From the NCBI GenBank assembly GCA_947494305.1, contig CANLUL010000001.1, forward strand, positions 1,715,596-1,779,595: 64,000 nt of DNA, given 5' to 3'. The DNA comes from an uncultured Sphingomonadaceae bacterium (GTDB lineage: Bacteria; Pseudomonadota; Alphaproteobacteria; Sphingomonadales; Sphingomonadaceae). The notes beneath the pieces are model-generated. The model ran no database searches, was not told the DNA's origin, and saw only the letters and a program-made list of their open reading frames with translations. The translations under genes were made by a program, and so were the position numbers. Of the stretch, positions 46,308 through 56,229 are shown one piece after another. Within the stretch, counting starts at the first letter, position 1. Every line of letters starts with the position of its first letter.

Positions 46308-46729
46308 AAATGAAACAAATTATCATTGCAATAACGCTATCCTCGTCTTTGACTGTAACGGGATGCAAAGCCATTGAGGAAAGCCCTAATCAGACCGTGT
46401 CTTCGGACACTGAGACAGTTAGCGGCGACCGCAATGATGCACAAAAGGCATATGACGAAGCCAATGCAAAAATGCATGCAGGCATGGCGGCTGTCGACCC
46501 GGATCCCGACATTGCCTTTATGCAAGGTATGGTTCCCCATCATCAGGGCGCGGTTGATATGGCTGAGATCGTTCTGAAGCATGGCAAGGACCCCGAAACA
46601 AGGGCGCTGGCCAAAACCATAATCGAAAGCCAAACCAAAGAGATCGCGCAAATGAACGCCTGGCTCAAAAAACGCGGTGTTGAACCGTCGAAAGCGTCAG
46701 AGGTTGATCATAAGGCCATGGGGCACTAA
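46304..46729 (+). CDS. DUF305 lipoprotein
   Basis: A 141-residue exported protein of the DUF305 family. A lipoprotein signal ends in VTGC at about residue 21; the mature part has the family motif [17 protein letters not shown] (about 74-90) with paired histidines, and further Met and His residues that in some relatives bind copper. ATGA overlap with the thrS stop means translational coupling to the synthetase, an unexpected partner. An ATG at 46310 could also serve as start. Confidence 0.85.
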   Translation: MKMKQIIIAITLSSSLTVTGCKAIEESPNQTVSSDTETVSGDRNDAQKAYDEANAKMHAGMAAVDPDPDIAFMQGMVPHHQGAVDMAEIVLKHGKDPETRALAKTIIESQTKEIAQMNAWLKKRGVEPSKASEVDHKAMGH

Positions 46730-46745
46730 ATATTCAATACAGTTT

Positions 46746-46776
46746 GCGGCTGCGGTTTTTTCCGCTATTGAGCCGC
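46746..46776 (+). promoter_or_regulatory. hairpin before infC
   Basis: GCGGCT (46746-46751) pairs with AGCCGC (46771-46776), enclosing GCGG-TTTTTT-CCGC. It lies between DUF305 and infC, 28 bases before the infC start. It could be a weak terminator after DUF305 or part of the infC translational control region. Confidence 0.4.
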
Positions 46777-46803
46777 TGAAACAACGATTCAGGAGTATAT
46801 AAA

Positions 46804-47343
46804 ATAGCTGCACCACCACGCCGTCCCACGCCGCCCGTTAAAGGCGGCCCGCGTTTCAATAATACTATTATGGCCGATCAAGTTCGAGTCATTGACGACA
46901 AAGGTGAAAACCTTGGTGTGTTAAACACCGATGAAGCCATCGGGCGCGCTAAGGACGTAGGACTCGACCTGGTCGAAGTCTCTCCCAACGCAAATCCCCC
47001 AGTTGCCAAGTTTCTGGATGTCGGTAAGTTTAAATACGAAGCCCAGAAAAAGGCCAATGCTGCGCGGAAAACGCAAAAGGTGCAGGACGTCAAAGAGATA
47101 AAAATGCGTCCGAATATCGACAGTCACGACTATGATGTGAAGATGCGCAATGTGAACAAATTTATCGACAATGGCGATAAAGTGAAAGTGACACTGCGTT
47201 TCCGTGGCCGTGAAATGTCGCACCAACAGCTAGGGATGCAATTGCTCCAGCGGGTTCAGGAAGACATGAAAGAGACCGCAAAGGTTGAGGCTTATCCAAA
47301 GCTGGAAGGTCGTCAGATGTTGATGGTGCTTAGTCCGAAGTAA
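46804..47343 (+). CDS. infC: translation initiation factor IF-3 with ATA start codon
   Basis: Binds the 30S subunit and enforces correct start-codon choice. Starting at ATA 46804 the protein has 179 residues and begins with the family N-terminus [18 protein letters not shown]; the ATG at 46870 would lose 22 conserved residues. AGGAG at 46791-46795 lies 8 bases before the ATA, and no ATG, GTG or TTG exists in frame between them. The N-domain has [13 protein letters not shown]; the C-domain has [17 protein letters not shown] and [15 protein letters not shown]-3 genes often use rare start codons because IF-3 discriminates against them, giving autoregulation. Confidence 0.88.
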   Translation: MAAPPRRPTPPVKGGPRFNNTIMADQVRVIDDKGENLGVLNTDEAIGRAKDVGLDLVEVSPNANPPVAKFLDVGKFKYEAQKKANAARKTQKVQDVKEIKMRPNIDSHDYDVKMRNVNKFIDNGDKVKVTLRFRGREMSHQQLGMQLLQRVQEDMKETAKVEAYPKLEGRQMLMVLSPK

Positions 47344-47351
47344 GTCGGGAT

Positions 47352-47444
47352 TTAATCCGGCTGGCTTCGCGCCACCCACAAAAATGCGACGCCAACGACT
47401 AACGCCGCCAATGATATCACAATTTCAAATTCGTGGTTGACCAT
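47352..47444 (-). CDS. possible 30-aa single-pass membrane miniprotein
   Basis: A 30-codon frame on the minus strand, convergent with infC, encodes a polar start (MVNHEFE), a 17-residue hydrophobic helix rich in Val, Ala and Leu, and a basic-polar end. AGAGG occurs just 1 base before the ATG, too close for a good ribosome binding site. The composition is that of a real small membrane protein, but the frame is short enough to be chance. Confidence 0.35.
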   Translation of the reverse strand: MVNHEFEIVISLAALVVGVAFLWVARSQPD

Positions 47445-47518
47445 GCCTCTGATTACCAAGGCAAAGCTAACATCCCGTTAAGCAGCGCAACTTTGCGCAC
47501 AACTTCTAGGCAACTCTC

Positions 47519-48253
47519 TCAGGTTACGGGCCGGGCGCGATACTTCTTCGGAAAATGTCGCTTCAGGTTCGCCACTTTGGGTTTATCCCAGCGCACGATA
47601 TAACCCTGACGTGGGTTTTTCTGCATGAAATTCTGATGATATTTCTCGGCGTAATAAAAGGCTTTGTGTGACTCAATTTTTGTTACAATCGGCCGCTTCC
47701 AATATTTGCCCTTATTCAGCTGGCTAATATAGGCACGCGCGGCTTTTGCTTGCTGGCCGTTCATCGGTACCAGGGCTGTACGGTAATGTTTCCCTCGATC
47801 CGGACCTTGCCGGTTCAACGTCGTAGGGTCAGCCACAACTGAGAAAAAAACCTGCATCAGTTGCCCATAGCTAATCTGCTGCGGGTTATATACGACTCGC
47901 ACTGCCTCGGCATGATTGGTCAGGCCTGCACTCACTAACTTATAGGAAGCGCTACGCTTGGTACCGCCATGATAGCCCGATGCAGCGCTGATCACGCCTT
48001 TGGTATGCTCAAACACGCCCTCCACGCCCCAAAAGCAACCGCCCGCAAAAATCGCCACAGCTCTTGTGCCTTTTTCTTTGGCATCAAGCCGTGGCTTGGG
48101 GATGATTTTCGCTTTTTCGGCCGCATGGGCTTCACCAATAAAGGGGGATTGGTGTTGCCCGACTGGTTGCGTAGATTGCACGCCAGCCCATACCGCACCA
48201 AAACATGCGATAGCTGCGCCAAAAACAATTGCTTTGGAGGCGAAGGGTCCCAT
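47519..48253 (-). CDS. msrA: peptide-methionine (S)-S-oxide reductase, exported
   Basis: Repairs oxidised methionine. The 244 residues include a Sec-type signal (about residues 1-44, ending near EAHAAEK), then the active site AGGCFWGVEGVF with Cys73, SGYHGGTKRSASYKLVSAG about 92-110, NHAEAVRVVYNP and the KYHQNFMQKNP segment. Export places the repair activity in the periplasm. The ATG overlaps the stop of a 52-aa gene as TAATG, so translation is coupled. Confidence 0.93.
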   Translation of the reverse strand: MGPFASKAIVFGAAIACFGAVWAGVQSTQPVGQHQSPFIGEAHAAEKAKIIPKPRLDAKEKGTRAVAIFAGGCFWGVEGVFEHTKGVISAASGYHGGTKRSASYKLVSAGLTNHAEAVRVVYNPQQISYGQLMQVFFSVVADPTTLNRQGPDRGKHYRTALVPMNGQQAKAARAYISQLNKGKYWKRPIVTKIESHKAFYYAEKYHQNFMQKNPRQGYIVRWDKPKVANLKRHFPKKYRARPVT

Positions 48254-48411
48254 TAACCGAACAGCTGTGTTGCTGAGCTAACGGTCGCGGAGAGGTTCTG
48301 TCCAATATCCGCCCGCTGATCCGCCGGCTGCATAAAGAATAGAGCCATTGCGCCGGCAATAAATCCGAAGCTGAGGCTGTGGGTCAAATCTGATTTCAAT
48401 ATTTTCGTCAT
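48253..48411 (-). CDS. 52-aa membrane or exported protein coupled to msrA
   Basis: A small gene starting at an ATG 6 bases after AAGGAA and ending in TAATG shared with the msrA start. The protein has a polar N-terminus (10-12 residues), one hydrophobic segment (about residues 13-27, with FGFIAGAMALFFM), and a hydrophilic Ser/Gln-rich tail. It would be a single-pass inner-membrane protein. Good ribosome binding site plus stop-start overlap make it a real gene; no family is recognised. Confidence 0.7.
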   Translation of the reverse strand: MTKILKSDLTHSLSFGFIAGAMALFFMQPADQRADIGQNLSATVSSATQLFG

Positions 48412-48613
48412 GGTCGGTTCCTTGGGGGTATGAACATTGTTCGGCAGATCCCGCCTGTTGGTTACAGCCTGTAATATAATATTCCTGACGCCTTTGTGAA
48501 CATGATCACAGGGAGGTATATATTTGCCCCTGCGAAGGAAAGCTTTGTCGTTTTACATCAGACGCCGGGCGCGGACATCCGCCCGCGTGGCTTCCGTACT
48601 CGGCGCTTGAGGA

Positions 48614-49900
<1,287 letters not shown>

Positions 49901-50065
49901 TTATCCGCCTGTAAGTGGCAGAGGTGACAATGAGTTACCCCATATTCCAGACCAGTTTTGCTTCATAATTGAATGACGTCACTCCGTTGCGGGCAAAGTG
50001 ACAGCCACGAGGAAAGGAGAGCAAGTCTGGGCGTTAGCTTCCAATTACTCTGACAAGAGTTTTGC

Positions 50066-51046
50066 TCAGTTCGATCCCGACCCGGCAATTTGATCCCGAA
50101 CGGCCTCAGCCTGTCGCATAATATCTGTTACCAGTTCTTCACAGGTTGGGATGTCATGGATCAGTGCCTGACTCTGTCCAGAGGTCCAGATACCACCATC
50201 TAGCTCTCCTTGCCCCAATACAGCTTCACGTGCGCGTGCACCAGCCATCAGATCGCGTACATCTTCAAAGGTGGTGGTCGGATCACGCTGGATTTCAGCT
50301 ACCTGTTCCGATACCGCGTTGCGAGCAACACGGGCCGTATTGCGGAGGTTCCGTCCTACCAACACAGTATCAAGTTCATCATTCTCAACTATCTTTTTCT
50401 TCACATTTTCGTGAATTTGTGCCTCCTGAGTGGCGCAAAAGCGCGTACCCATGTTGATGGCATCGGCGCCTAACGCCAGCGCAGCTATCAAACTGCGACC
50501 ATCCGCCATTCCGCCACTCGCGACTATTGGGGTATCCGGCAACGCATCAACCGTCGCTGGCAGCAATACGACCAATCCTACATCGTCCTCGCCGGGATGG
50601 CCGGCACATTCAAAACCGTCGATACTGATCATGTCGACACCTTTTCGGACAGCTGACTGGGAGTGACGGACGCTCGTGCATTTGTGGATCACCGTTACAT
50701 CTGCTTCCTTGAAGGCAGGTAGATGGTCGGTCGGTGCACGGCCCGCTGTTTCGACGATTTTTAAACCGCTTTCGATAATGGCTTCCCGATATTCGTCATA
50801 GGGAATGGGGTTAATCGAGGGCAGCAATGTTAGGTTCACGCCAAAAGGTTTGTCGGTCAGTTCCTGTGTTTTCGCAATTTCTTCCTTGAGGGCCTCACCG
50901 GAAGGAAACATATGCGCCGTGATAAATCCCAATGCTCCAGCATTTGCAACTGCTGCGACCAGCTCTCCGTAGCCGACGCCCGTCATGCCGCCCATTATTA
51001 TTGGTGTTTCTATCCCAAACTTCTCGGTTATGCGCGTCTTGATCAT
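50066..51046 (-). CDS. NAD(P)H-dependent flavin oxidoreductase / nitronate monooxygenase-like
   Basis: A 326-residue FMN TIM-barrel protein of the nitronate monooxygenase (2-nitropropane dioxygenase) family. Seen are PIIMGGMTGVGYGELVAAVANAGALGFI (residues about 15-42, in parts), GVNLTLLPS, the IDGFECAGHPGEDD loop with the family histidine, and VASGGMADGRSLIAALALGADAI. Such proteins oxidise nitronates or reduce enoyl compounds; substrate undetermined. AAAGG lies 9 bases before the ATG. The 212-base gap upstream to the GST cluster contains short inverted repeats only. Confidence 0.85.
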   Translation of the reverse strand: MIKTRITEKFGIETPIIMGGMTGVGYGELVAAVANAGALGFITAHMFPSGEALKEEIAKTQELTDKPFGVNLTLLPSINPIPYDEYREAIIESGLKIVETAGRAPTDHLPAFKEADVTVIHKCTSVRHSQSAVRKGVDMISIDGFECAGHPGEDDVGLVVLLPATVDALPDTPIVASGGMADGRSLIAALALGADAINMGTRFCATQEAQIHENVKKKIVENDELDTVLVGRNLRNTARVARNAVSEQVAEIQRDPTTTFEDVRDLMAGARAREAVLGQGELDGGIWTSGQSQALIHDIPTCEELVTDIMRQAEAVRDQIAGSGSN

Positions 51047-51258
51047 ATTTCTAACCTTTACAGTCTTGGCATTTCACAATGCTTGGGTTTCAATTTGGTT
51101 TAACTGGTCTCAGAAAAGAGTTTCCGCGACAGCTAACAGAAACTTCGACTCTAGCGCTATTGTTTTCGCACAATATTGGAGAGATGTTGTCGAAAAGCCT
51201 GTCTTTACGCGAAGTTATGTTTTGAAACCGGTTTTGGAAAACCGTCGAAACAGTTTAC

Positions 51259-52131
51259 CTATTTGTTCACCGCAACAACATCAACCAGACGTCTACTTCT
51301 GATGCTTTGGATGAAGTGCAGCACACTTGTGAACACACCGAGCAATCCGCCGGATGGAACCTCGTCGCAAAACCGGGTGTCGGTATTCAACTTATCTAGC
51401 CATCGCCCCACTGCAGGATGCAATTTGGAGATGGGATAACCCGCATCCACAAGGCGGCGGACATAGATATACCAGGCAACGTCTATCTGACTTATTTCTT
51501 CGCCTAGCAGATAGTCCTGGTCGGAAAGAATCTTATCAAACTTATCCAGCTGCATGCGAAATCTATCGAAGGCTGACATAATTTGTTCGTCCGTTATGCC
51601 GCCATGTTCATTCATGTCGCTCCAAAACTTGACTTCTTTTGCACGATTGGGGTCAACTTTTCCGCCAACTGTTCCGGTTCCGAGTTTTTTGTAGCTGTCA
51701 ATATCTGAGGCAGGCCGTCTGGCCAGTAAGGCGGGAACCACGAACCGCATCGTCAAAGCACGAATGTCGAGATGAAGATCATCCTCGGCTTCCAACATCG
51801 CGCGGGTTTCAGCGGCCTTTTCCGGCGGCATTAACGGTGGATTGGGAAACCGTTCTTCCAGATAGTTAAATATGTCATTGCTTTCAATGATAACCTTGCC
51901 GTTATCGATCAAGACTGGAACCAAACCGCGCGGATTGATACCCATAAACCAGGGTTTGAGATGTTCTTTCCGCGCCAGATCAATATGGTGCGATGTCCAT
52001 TCGATACCTTTCATCCGCAAAAATATTCGGGTTTTCTGCGAACAGGTTGAACCTTGGAAGTGAAACAGATGAAGCCCCTTCCACTCGAGAACTTCTTTCG
52101 TCTGCACATCTTTGTCGAGTAACATCACCAT
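51259..52131 (-). CDS. glutathione S-transferase family protein, GDAP1-like style
   Basis: A 290-residue GST. The thioredoxin fold begins at about residue 18; STCSQKTRIFLRMKG holds the presumptive active site with a Ser/Cys pair about 29-31, EHLKPWFMGINPRGLVPVLI (about 56-75) carries the cis-Pro, and ESNDIFNYLEERFP follows. The C-terminal helical domain is longer than usual and ends in a basic hydrophobic stretch (SVLHFIQSIRSRR). The string of similarity to eukaryotic GDAP1-type proteins is noted by eye. It overlaps the upstream membrane GST by 7 bases. Confidence 0.82.
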   Translation of the reverse strand: MVMLLDKDVQTKEVLEWKGLHLFHFQGSTCSQKTRIFLRMKGIEWTSHHIDLARKEHLKPWFMGINPRGLVPVLIDNGKVIIESNDIFNYLEERFPNPPLMPPEKAAETRAMLEAEDDLHLDIRALTMRFVVPALLARRPASDIDSYKKLGTGTVGGKVDPNRAKEVKFWSDMNEHGGITDEQIMSAFDRFRMQLDKFDKILSDQDYLLGEEISQIDVAWYIYVRRLVDAGYPISKLHPAVGRWLDKLNTDTRFCDEVPSGGLLGVFTSVLHFIQSIRSRRLVDVVAVNK

Positions 52132-53153
52132 GCTTTTTCATCCTCATCGTAGAGTAATTCCTGCAACTCGGGATTTCCTGAAACCAGGGCCGCAAGATCT
52201 TGCTGCGCTTGATCAATATGCGGGTGAGCATGTGCGGTAATCGCCGCTTGCCAGCTTGGTCGGCTCTGAACAGCGACATAATATTCAAGCAGCGCATCGA
52301 TATTGAGCACCTGTCGAAAATGAGCAAGCCAACAGGTTTCCTCCAGTCGCAACAGCAGACAACCGATACTAATATCAGCAAGCGAGTAGTTGTCTCCCAA
52401 TATCCACTCGCCTTTTGACGCTTCGATTGCTTCGTTAAAAGTGACCAAATGGCGCGCCATATGATCGCGGCTGGCCAGCATGATCTCCCCCACTGGTTTT
52501 AGATTCATCATTCGCTGCGGGCCTAGTAACTTGGCTGCGGTGAACATCGCTGGCCGTTTCTTGTCCGGGTGAAACAGAAAACCAACGAGGATTTTGTGCA
52601 GTGGCGTGTAGCGAATGGCCGTAAAGAATAGCGGCAAGGTAAGACCGGGGATACAGGACCCAGCCCTGCTTTTCTTTGCTCCCATGGGATCGTCACTAAC
52701 TATCGCGCAGAAGTCCAACCACTGTTCCATCTGCTTTTTTTGCTTCGCCTCTTTTGGCACCAATTGCGGCGCATCTAGCGCTGCCAATGACTGCGCATAG
52801 GCCAATATATCATCCGACTCATAAACAGGATGCCCCTGATGAACCAAAGTTGGTACCAAACCGGCCGGATTGATTTTAAGATAGGCAGGACTGATCGTTT
52901 GATACCAGCCGGTCTCTATGAGTTCGATCGCATGGTGCCGATAAGAAAGATCCAACTCCGCCATCACGAGCCGAGACTTGCGCGAACAATGCGAAAAGCT
53001 GTTGCTGTAAAGTTCTACTTCCTGGTGATGCGGCAGATTTTTGGTCCGGTCGATCCCTCCCACTACCGGATGCGTTCGACGCTGGTTCCGTTCAACAAGG
53101 AACCAAGCCAAAAGCGCGAGGCCAAGTCCGCCAAAGAGGATGACGATGTTCAT
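52125..53153 (-). CDS. membrane-anchored glutathione S-transferase family protein
   Basis: A 342-residue GST with an N-terminal transmembrane helix (about residues 3-20) before the thioredoxin-like domain. The active-site segment is SFSHCSRKSRLVMAE (about 52-66), then NPAGLVPTLVHQGHPVYES about 94-112; the helical domain runs to about 310 with an acidic tail. It is related in pattern to the following GST, and both probably derive from duplication. Overlaps of 7 bases downstream and 4 bases upstream (cytochrome b561-like gene) fix it in one transcript. Confidence 0.8.
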   Translation of the reverse strand: MNIVILFGGLGLALLAWFLVERNQRRTHPVVGGIDRTKNLPHHQEVELYSNSFSHCSRKSRLVMAELDLSYRHHAIELIETGWYQTISPAYLKINPAGLVPTLVHQGHPVYESDDILAYAQSLAALDAPQLVPKEAKQKKQMEQWLDFCAIVSDDPMGAKKSRAGSCIPGLTLPLFFTAIRYTPLHKILVGFLFHPDKKRPAMFTAAKLLGPQRMMNLKPVGEIMLASRDHMARHLVTFNEAIEASKGEWILGDNYSLADISIGCLLLRLEETCWLAHFRQVLNIDALLEYYVAVQSRPSWQAAITAHAHPHIDQAQQDLAALVSGNPELQELLYDEDEKAW

Positions 53154-53755
53154 TTTTCTGCGCTCGACCAGAACCGGAGCATTCGCTGTGTGGAACGGTC
53201 GCTAGTGAATATGAGGTGATAGAGAGCCGCCAGAATGTGGATGCCAATTAATGCAATAATCGCATCGGTGACAAGTTCATGAAATTGGCGAAAGAGAAGA
53301 AAACCGGCTTCTGATCCCTTGCCGTCGGCCAGCACAAATAACCCAAAAGGCTCGATCACGGAATTGGCATTGATCGCGCTCAATATGCCCGATGCGATCA
53401 GACATCCGATCAGTATGTACAGACCCCAATGACCAAAATGCGCCGCCCACTTCTGCCACCGTGGCATGGTTGCTGGCAGTGGCGGTGCTCCATGTTTCCA
53501 TCGCAAATAGATGCGGATGATGAACAATATCGTGACGATGGTCCCAACCGATGCATGATCGGTCCGCGATTCAAACCGATCCCAATCTTCCATCACGCCA
53601 CCAAATTTCTGAGCGATGTAGAGATCGAGCATGATCAGTATCGCCATCAGCCAGTGCACAACTTTTTGAGCCACACGGTAATCGCTTACATCGCTTTTCA
53701 TGGCTGCAATGGCTTTGCCGGAGCTTTGTGAATCCAGATCGGTATCAGCTAACAT
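53150..53755 (-). CDS. cytochrome b561-type membrane protein
   Basis: A 201-residue di-heme cytochrome b protein with four hydrophobic helices. Histidines suited as heme ligands occur in AQKVVHWLMAIL (helix 1, about residue 36), DHASVG (about 67), FGHWGLYILIG (helix 3) and the last helix in FHELVTDAIIALIGIHILAAL. It would move electrons across or within the inner membrane. The ATG at 53755 lies inside the end of the FAH gene (7 bases overlap) and leads a conserved start; a longer frame exists. Its inclusion in an aromatic-catabolism cluster is unusual. Confidence 0.82.
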   Translation of the reverse strand: MLADTDLDSQSSGKAIAAMKSDVSDYRVAQKVVHWLMAILIMLDLYIAQKFGGVMEDWDRFESRTDHASVGTIVTILFIIRIYLRWKHGAPPLPATMPRWQKWAAHFGHWGLYILIGCLIASGILSAINANSVIEPFGLFVLADGKGSEAGFLLFRQFHELVTDAIIALIGIHILAALYHLIFTSDRSTQRMLRFWSSAEK

Positions 53756-54705
53756 TTTGCGGAACTCACCGTATTTTTCTGAATACCTAAGTCTATAACC
53801 CCATCCAGACTGCGGATTTTGGCTTCTACAACCTGGCCAGGCTTCAGATATTGGGTGCGCGCCTCCTGGGCCTTCAAGAATAGTTCCCATTTTTTCTTCT
53901 CAGGCAACATCGCTGCAACCTTCTGTTTTCCGGGAGAAGGAATAGAAAGCGCGCACCCCGCGGGTGTCCCGGTTGCGATCAGATCGCCCGGTTTAAAATC
54001 CTGCAATCCAAAGAGCTCATTGAGCGTCTCGGCAGGACCAAAAACGAGATTTTCAGTGTTATCATCCTGCCTGGTTTCCCCATCCACGGTCAGCGTGAGC
54101 TGAAGTTTTTGGAGATATGATAAGTCTTCGGGCTCCAGTAGACAAAGCCAAGGGCCTACCGGTCCAAAGCTGCGGTAGCTTTTCCCTTTGTAGAATTGCA
54201 TCTGGGGTATCTGGACATCACGCGCAGAATAATCATTCACGATAACCAGTCCTGCTACGAAGTCATGCAGATTGTCATCTGTTACGGCCATCGGGCCAGC
54301 GATTTCCTTTCGCAACACCAGACCCAGCTCGATTTCATAATCCAAAAAACGCACATGCTCTGGAATTATCACGGGGCTATCGGCAGCGCAGATACAGCTC
54401 TGCGCCTTTGTAAAGATCATGTTGTAGTGTTTGGCATCCGGGTCCATTCCCGATTCAATCATATGCTGGCGATAGTTTGCGCCCTGGCAAACAAATTGCT
54501 GATTGCGGGTTATAGGGCTTAGCAGCGAGATTTCTTCCAAAGGAATTGCCGCGCCATCGAGCTTCTTGAGATCAGCAATATCCACCCCTTCGATAAGAGT
54601 ACCGGTGGTCGGATAGTCTCCAGGGATGGGGATCAAACCGTTTTCGGTGACGAGACCCCATTGGGCCGAGCCGCTATGCTCAAATCTGGCAATATTTACT
54701 GACAT
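53749..54705 (-). CDS. fumarylacetoacetate hydrolase-family protein
   Basis: A 318-residue hydrolase or isomerase of the FAH superfamily, which act on ring-fission products such as 2-hydroxymuconate semialdehyde derivatives and acylpyruvates. Motifs: QFVCQGANYRQHMIE about residue 69, FLDYEIELGLVL about 120 with two metal-binding glutamates, VNDYSARDVQ about 156 with the aspartate, KGKSYRSFGPVGPW and ATGTPAGCAL. It follows the FAD hydroxylase gene by 12 bases and likely processes the product of the VOC dioxygenase encoded upstream. Confidence 0.88.
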   Translation of the reverse strand: MSVNIARFEHSGSAQWGLVTENGLIPIPGDYPTTGTLIEGVDIADLKKLDGAAIPLEEISLLSPITRNQQFVCQGANYRQHMIESGMDPDAKHYNMIFTKAQSCICAADSPVIIPEHVRFLDYEIELGLVLRKEIAGPMAVTDDNLHDFVAGLVIVNDYSARDVQIPQMQFYKGKSYRSFGPVGPWLCLLEPEDLSYLQKLQLTLTVDGETRQDDNTENLVFGPAETLNELFGLQDFKPGDLIATGTPAGCALSIPSPGKQKVAAMLPEKKKWELFLKAQEARTQYLKPGQVVEAKIRSLDGVIDLGIQKNTVSSAKC

Positions 54706-54717
54706 AGTTTTTCCTTT

Positions 54718-56229
54718 TCAGCTTGTTGGAGCAGCGGTCGCTGCGCTGATTATTGCGTGATATTGTTGAACGAGCTCTTGCGGCTGTCCCGTCCCAAAAA
54801 CATAGTGATCGGGGCGAACCAGAACGGCGTTGGCCGAGTGGTCATCCAGCCAGTCAGCTAGCGCAGGCGCATGCGATAACAATTCAGGATCGGTTAGCAG
54901 GCCGATCTTTATCGCGCTTGTGTCGATATTGAAGCCAGCATCTTCTCGGCTGATAAGCCACCAGCCTGTTCCCAGCAGATCATCCAGCTTTTTCCCCTTG
55001 GCAACGGGCTGCGGGAAGTAGCTCCCGGCCCCGGACGAACCTTCAAGTGTTAGTCCCGCCCCGATCGGCGGAAATTCAGGAGTGCCGTCTGGCAACTTGC
55101 CAAGCACTCGCGCGATCTTGAATTTCATATCGCGGGCAAAGGCCGACCACTTATTTGTGATGCACACGGTTTTGCCCATCATGATCGCCATGTCGATCAT
55201 CGCACGAACATGCGGGTCACGCTCAGATTGATAGCTATCGAGAATGGCATCATCGGCATTGCCCCGAATGACAGCAGCGAGTTTCCAACTCAGGTTATCG
55301 GCATCGCGCAGACCGGCTGCCATGCCCTGACCTGCAAAAGGGGGTGTTTGATGCGCGGCATCACCAGCCAGCAGGACTCGTCCCGTGCGCCACGTCTTTG
55401 CGACCCGTGCGTTAAAACGATAGACCGCCTTGCGTTCGATGGTGATTGCCCCGTCCACATCCCATGGTTCAAGCAGCTTGGCGACAAACTCATCATCTGC
55501 CACCTGTTCAGGTATTTCTCCGGGCAGAATCATGAATTCCCAGCGGTGTCGGCCTTCACCCATCAATATGCAAGTGGTGGGTCGCTTCGGGTCACATATC
55601 TGCAAATTGACCTTTGGCAATCGATCAAAATCATGCACGACCGCATCGACTACCAACCACGGTTCGTCGAAATTCTGATCCTCAAACTCTATATCCAGCT
55701 TTTCCCTTATCGGGCTGCGGGCTCCATCTGCACCGACGAGAAATTGCGCATTAATCTCTTGTGGGCCGGTGGGTGTCATGCAGCGGGCGGTGACCGTCCG
55801 ATCTGCGCTGGCAAACTCGATCAATTCGCACTGGGATCGCAGCTTTGCATTGGGTGTTTCCTGCAGCTTCTTGCGCAGTACTGCCTCAATCGAAGGCTGA
55901 TGGATGAAGTTGGCAGACGGCCATCCTCCTGCGCCCAATTCACCACTTGTATCGAAGCGCAATAATATCTTTCCCGCGGCGTTCAGAAAATCATACCGGT
56001 CGGCCTGGCGGCACGTGGCCATTATCGGATCGGCAATACCGGCCCCTTGCAAAATGCGAACAACCTCATGATCAATATGGGCCGCACGCGGCAGTGGATA
56101 TATGTCGGCCTCTTTTTCGACAATGATGACCGAGACGCCTTTTTGCGCCAATAACAGTCCCAGCGTTACACCGGTGGGACCGCCGCCGGAGATCAACACA
56201 TCGCAATCAAACGAACCACCCTCGGTCAT
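54718..56229 (-). CDS. FAD-dependent aromatic hydroxylase (MhpA-like)
   Basis: A 503-residue class A flavoprotein monooxygenase that hydroxylates a phenolic ring using NAD(P)H and oxygen. The FAD motif GGGPTGVTLG is at residues 14-23, the second motif VGADGARSPIREKL about 160-173, and the third GDAAHQTPPFAGQGMAAGLRD about 293-313 (in parts). The C-terminal thioredoxin-like extension (about 385-503) matches the MhpA/PheA branch. It overlaps the VOC dioxygenase gene by 4 bases. The ring substrate is not defined. Confidence 0.88.
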   Translation of the reverse strand: MTEGGSFDCDVLISGGGPTGVTLGLLLAQKGVSVIIVEKEADIYPLPRAAHIDHEVVRILQGAGIADPIMATCRQADRYDFLNAAGKILLRFDTSGELGAGGWPSANFIHQPSIEAVLRKKLQETPNAKLRSQCELIEFASADRTVTARCMTPTGPQEINAQFLVGADGARSPIREKLDIEFEDQNFDEPWLVVDAVVHDFDRLPKVNLQICDPKRPTTCILMGEGRHRWEFMILPGEIPEQVADDEFVAKLLEPWDVDGAITIERKAVYRFNARVAKTWRTGRVLLAGDAAHQTPPFAGQGMAAGLRDADNLSWKLAAVIRGNADDAILDSYQSERDPHVRAMIDMAIMMGKTVCITNKWSAFARDMKFKIARVLGKLPDGTPEFPPIGAGLTLEGSSGAGSYFPQPVAKGKKLDDLLGTGWWLISREDAGFNIDTSAIKIGLLTDPELLSHAPALADWLDDHSANAVLVRPDHYVFGTGQPQELVQQYHAIISAATAAPTS

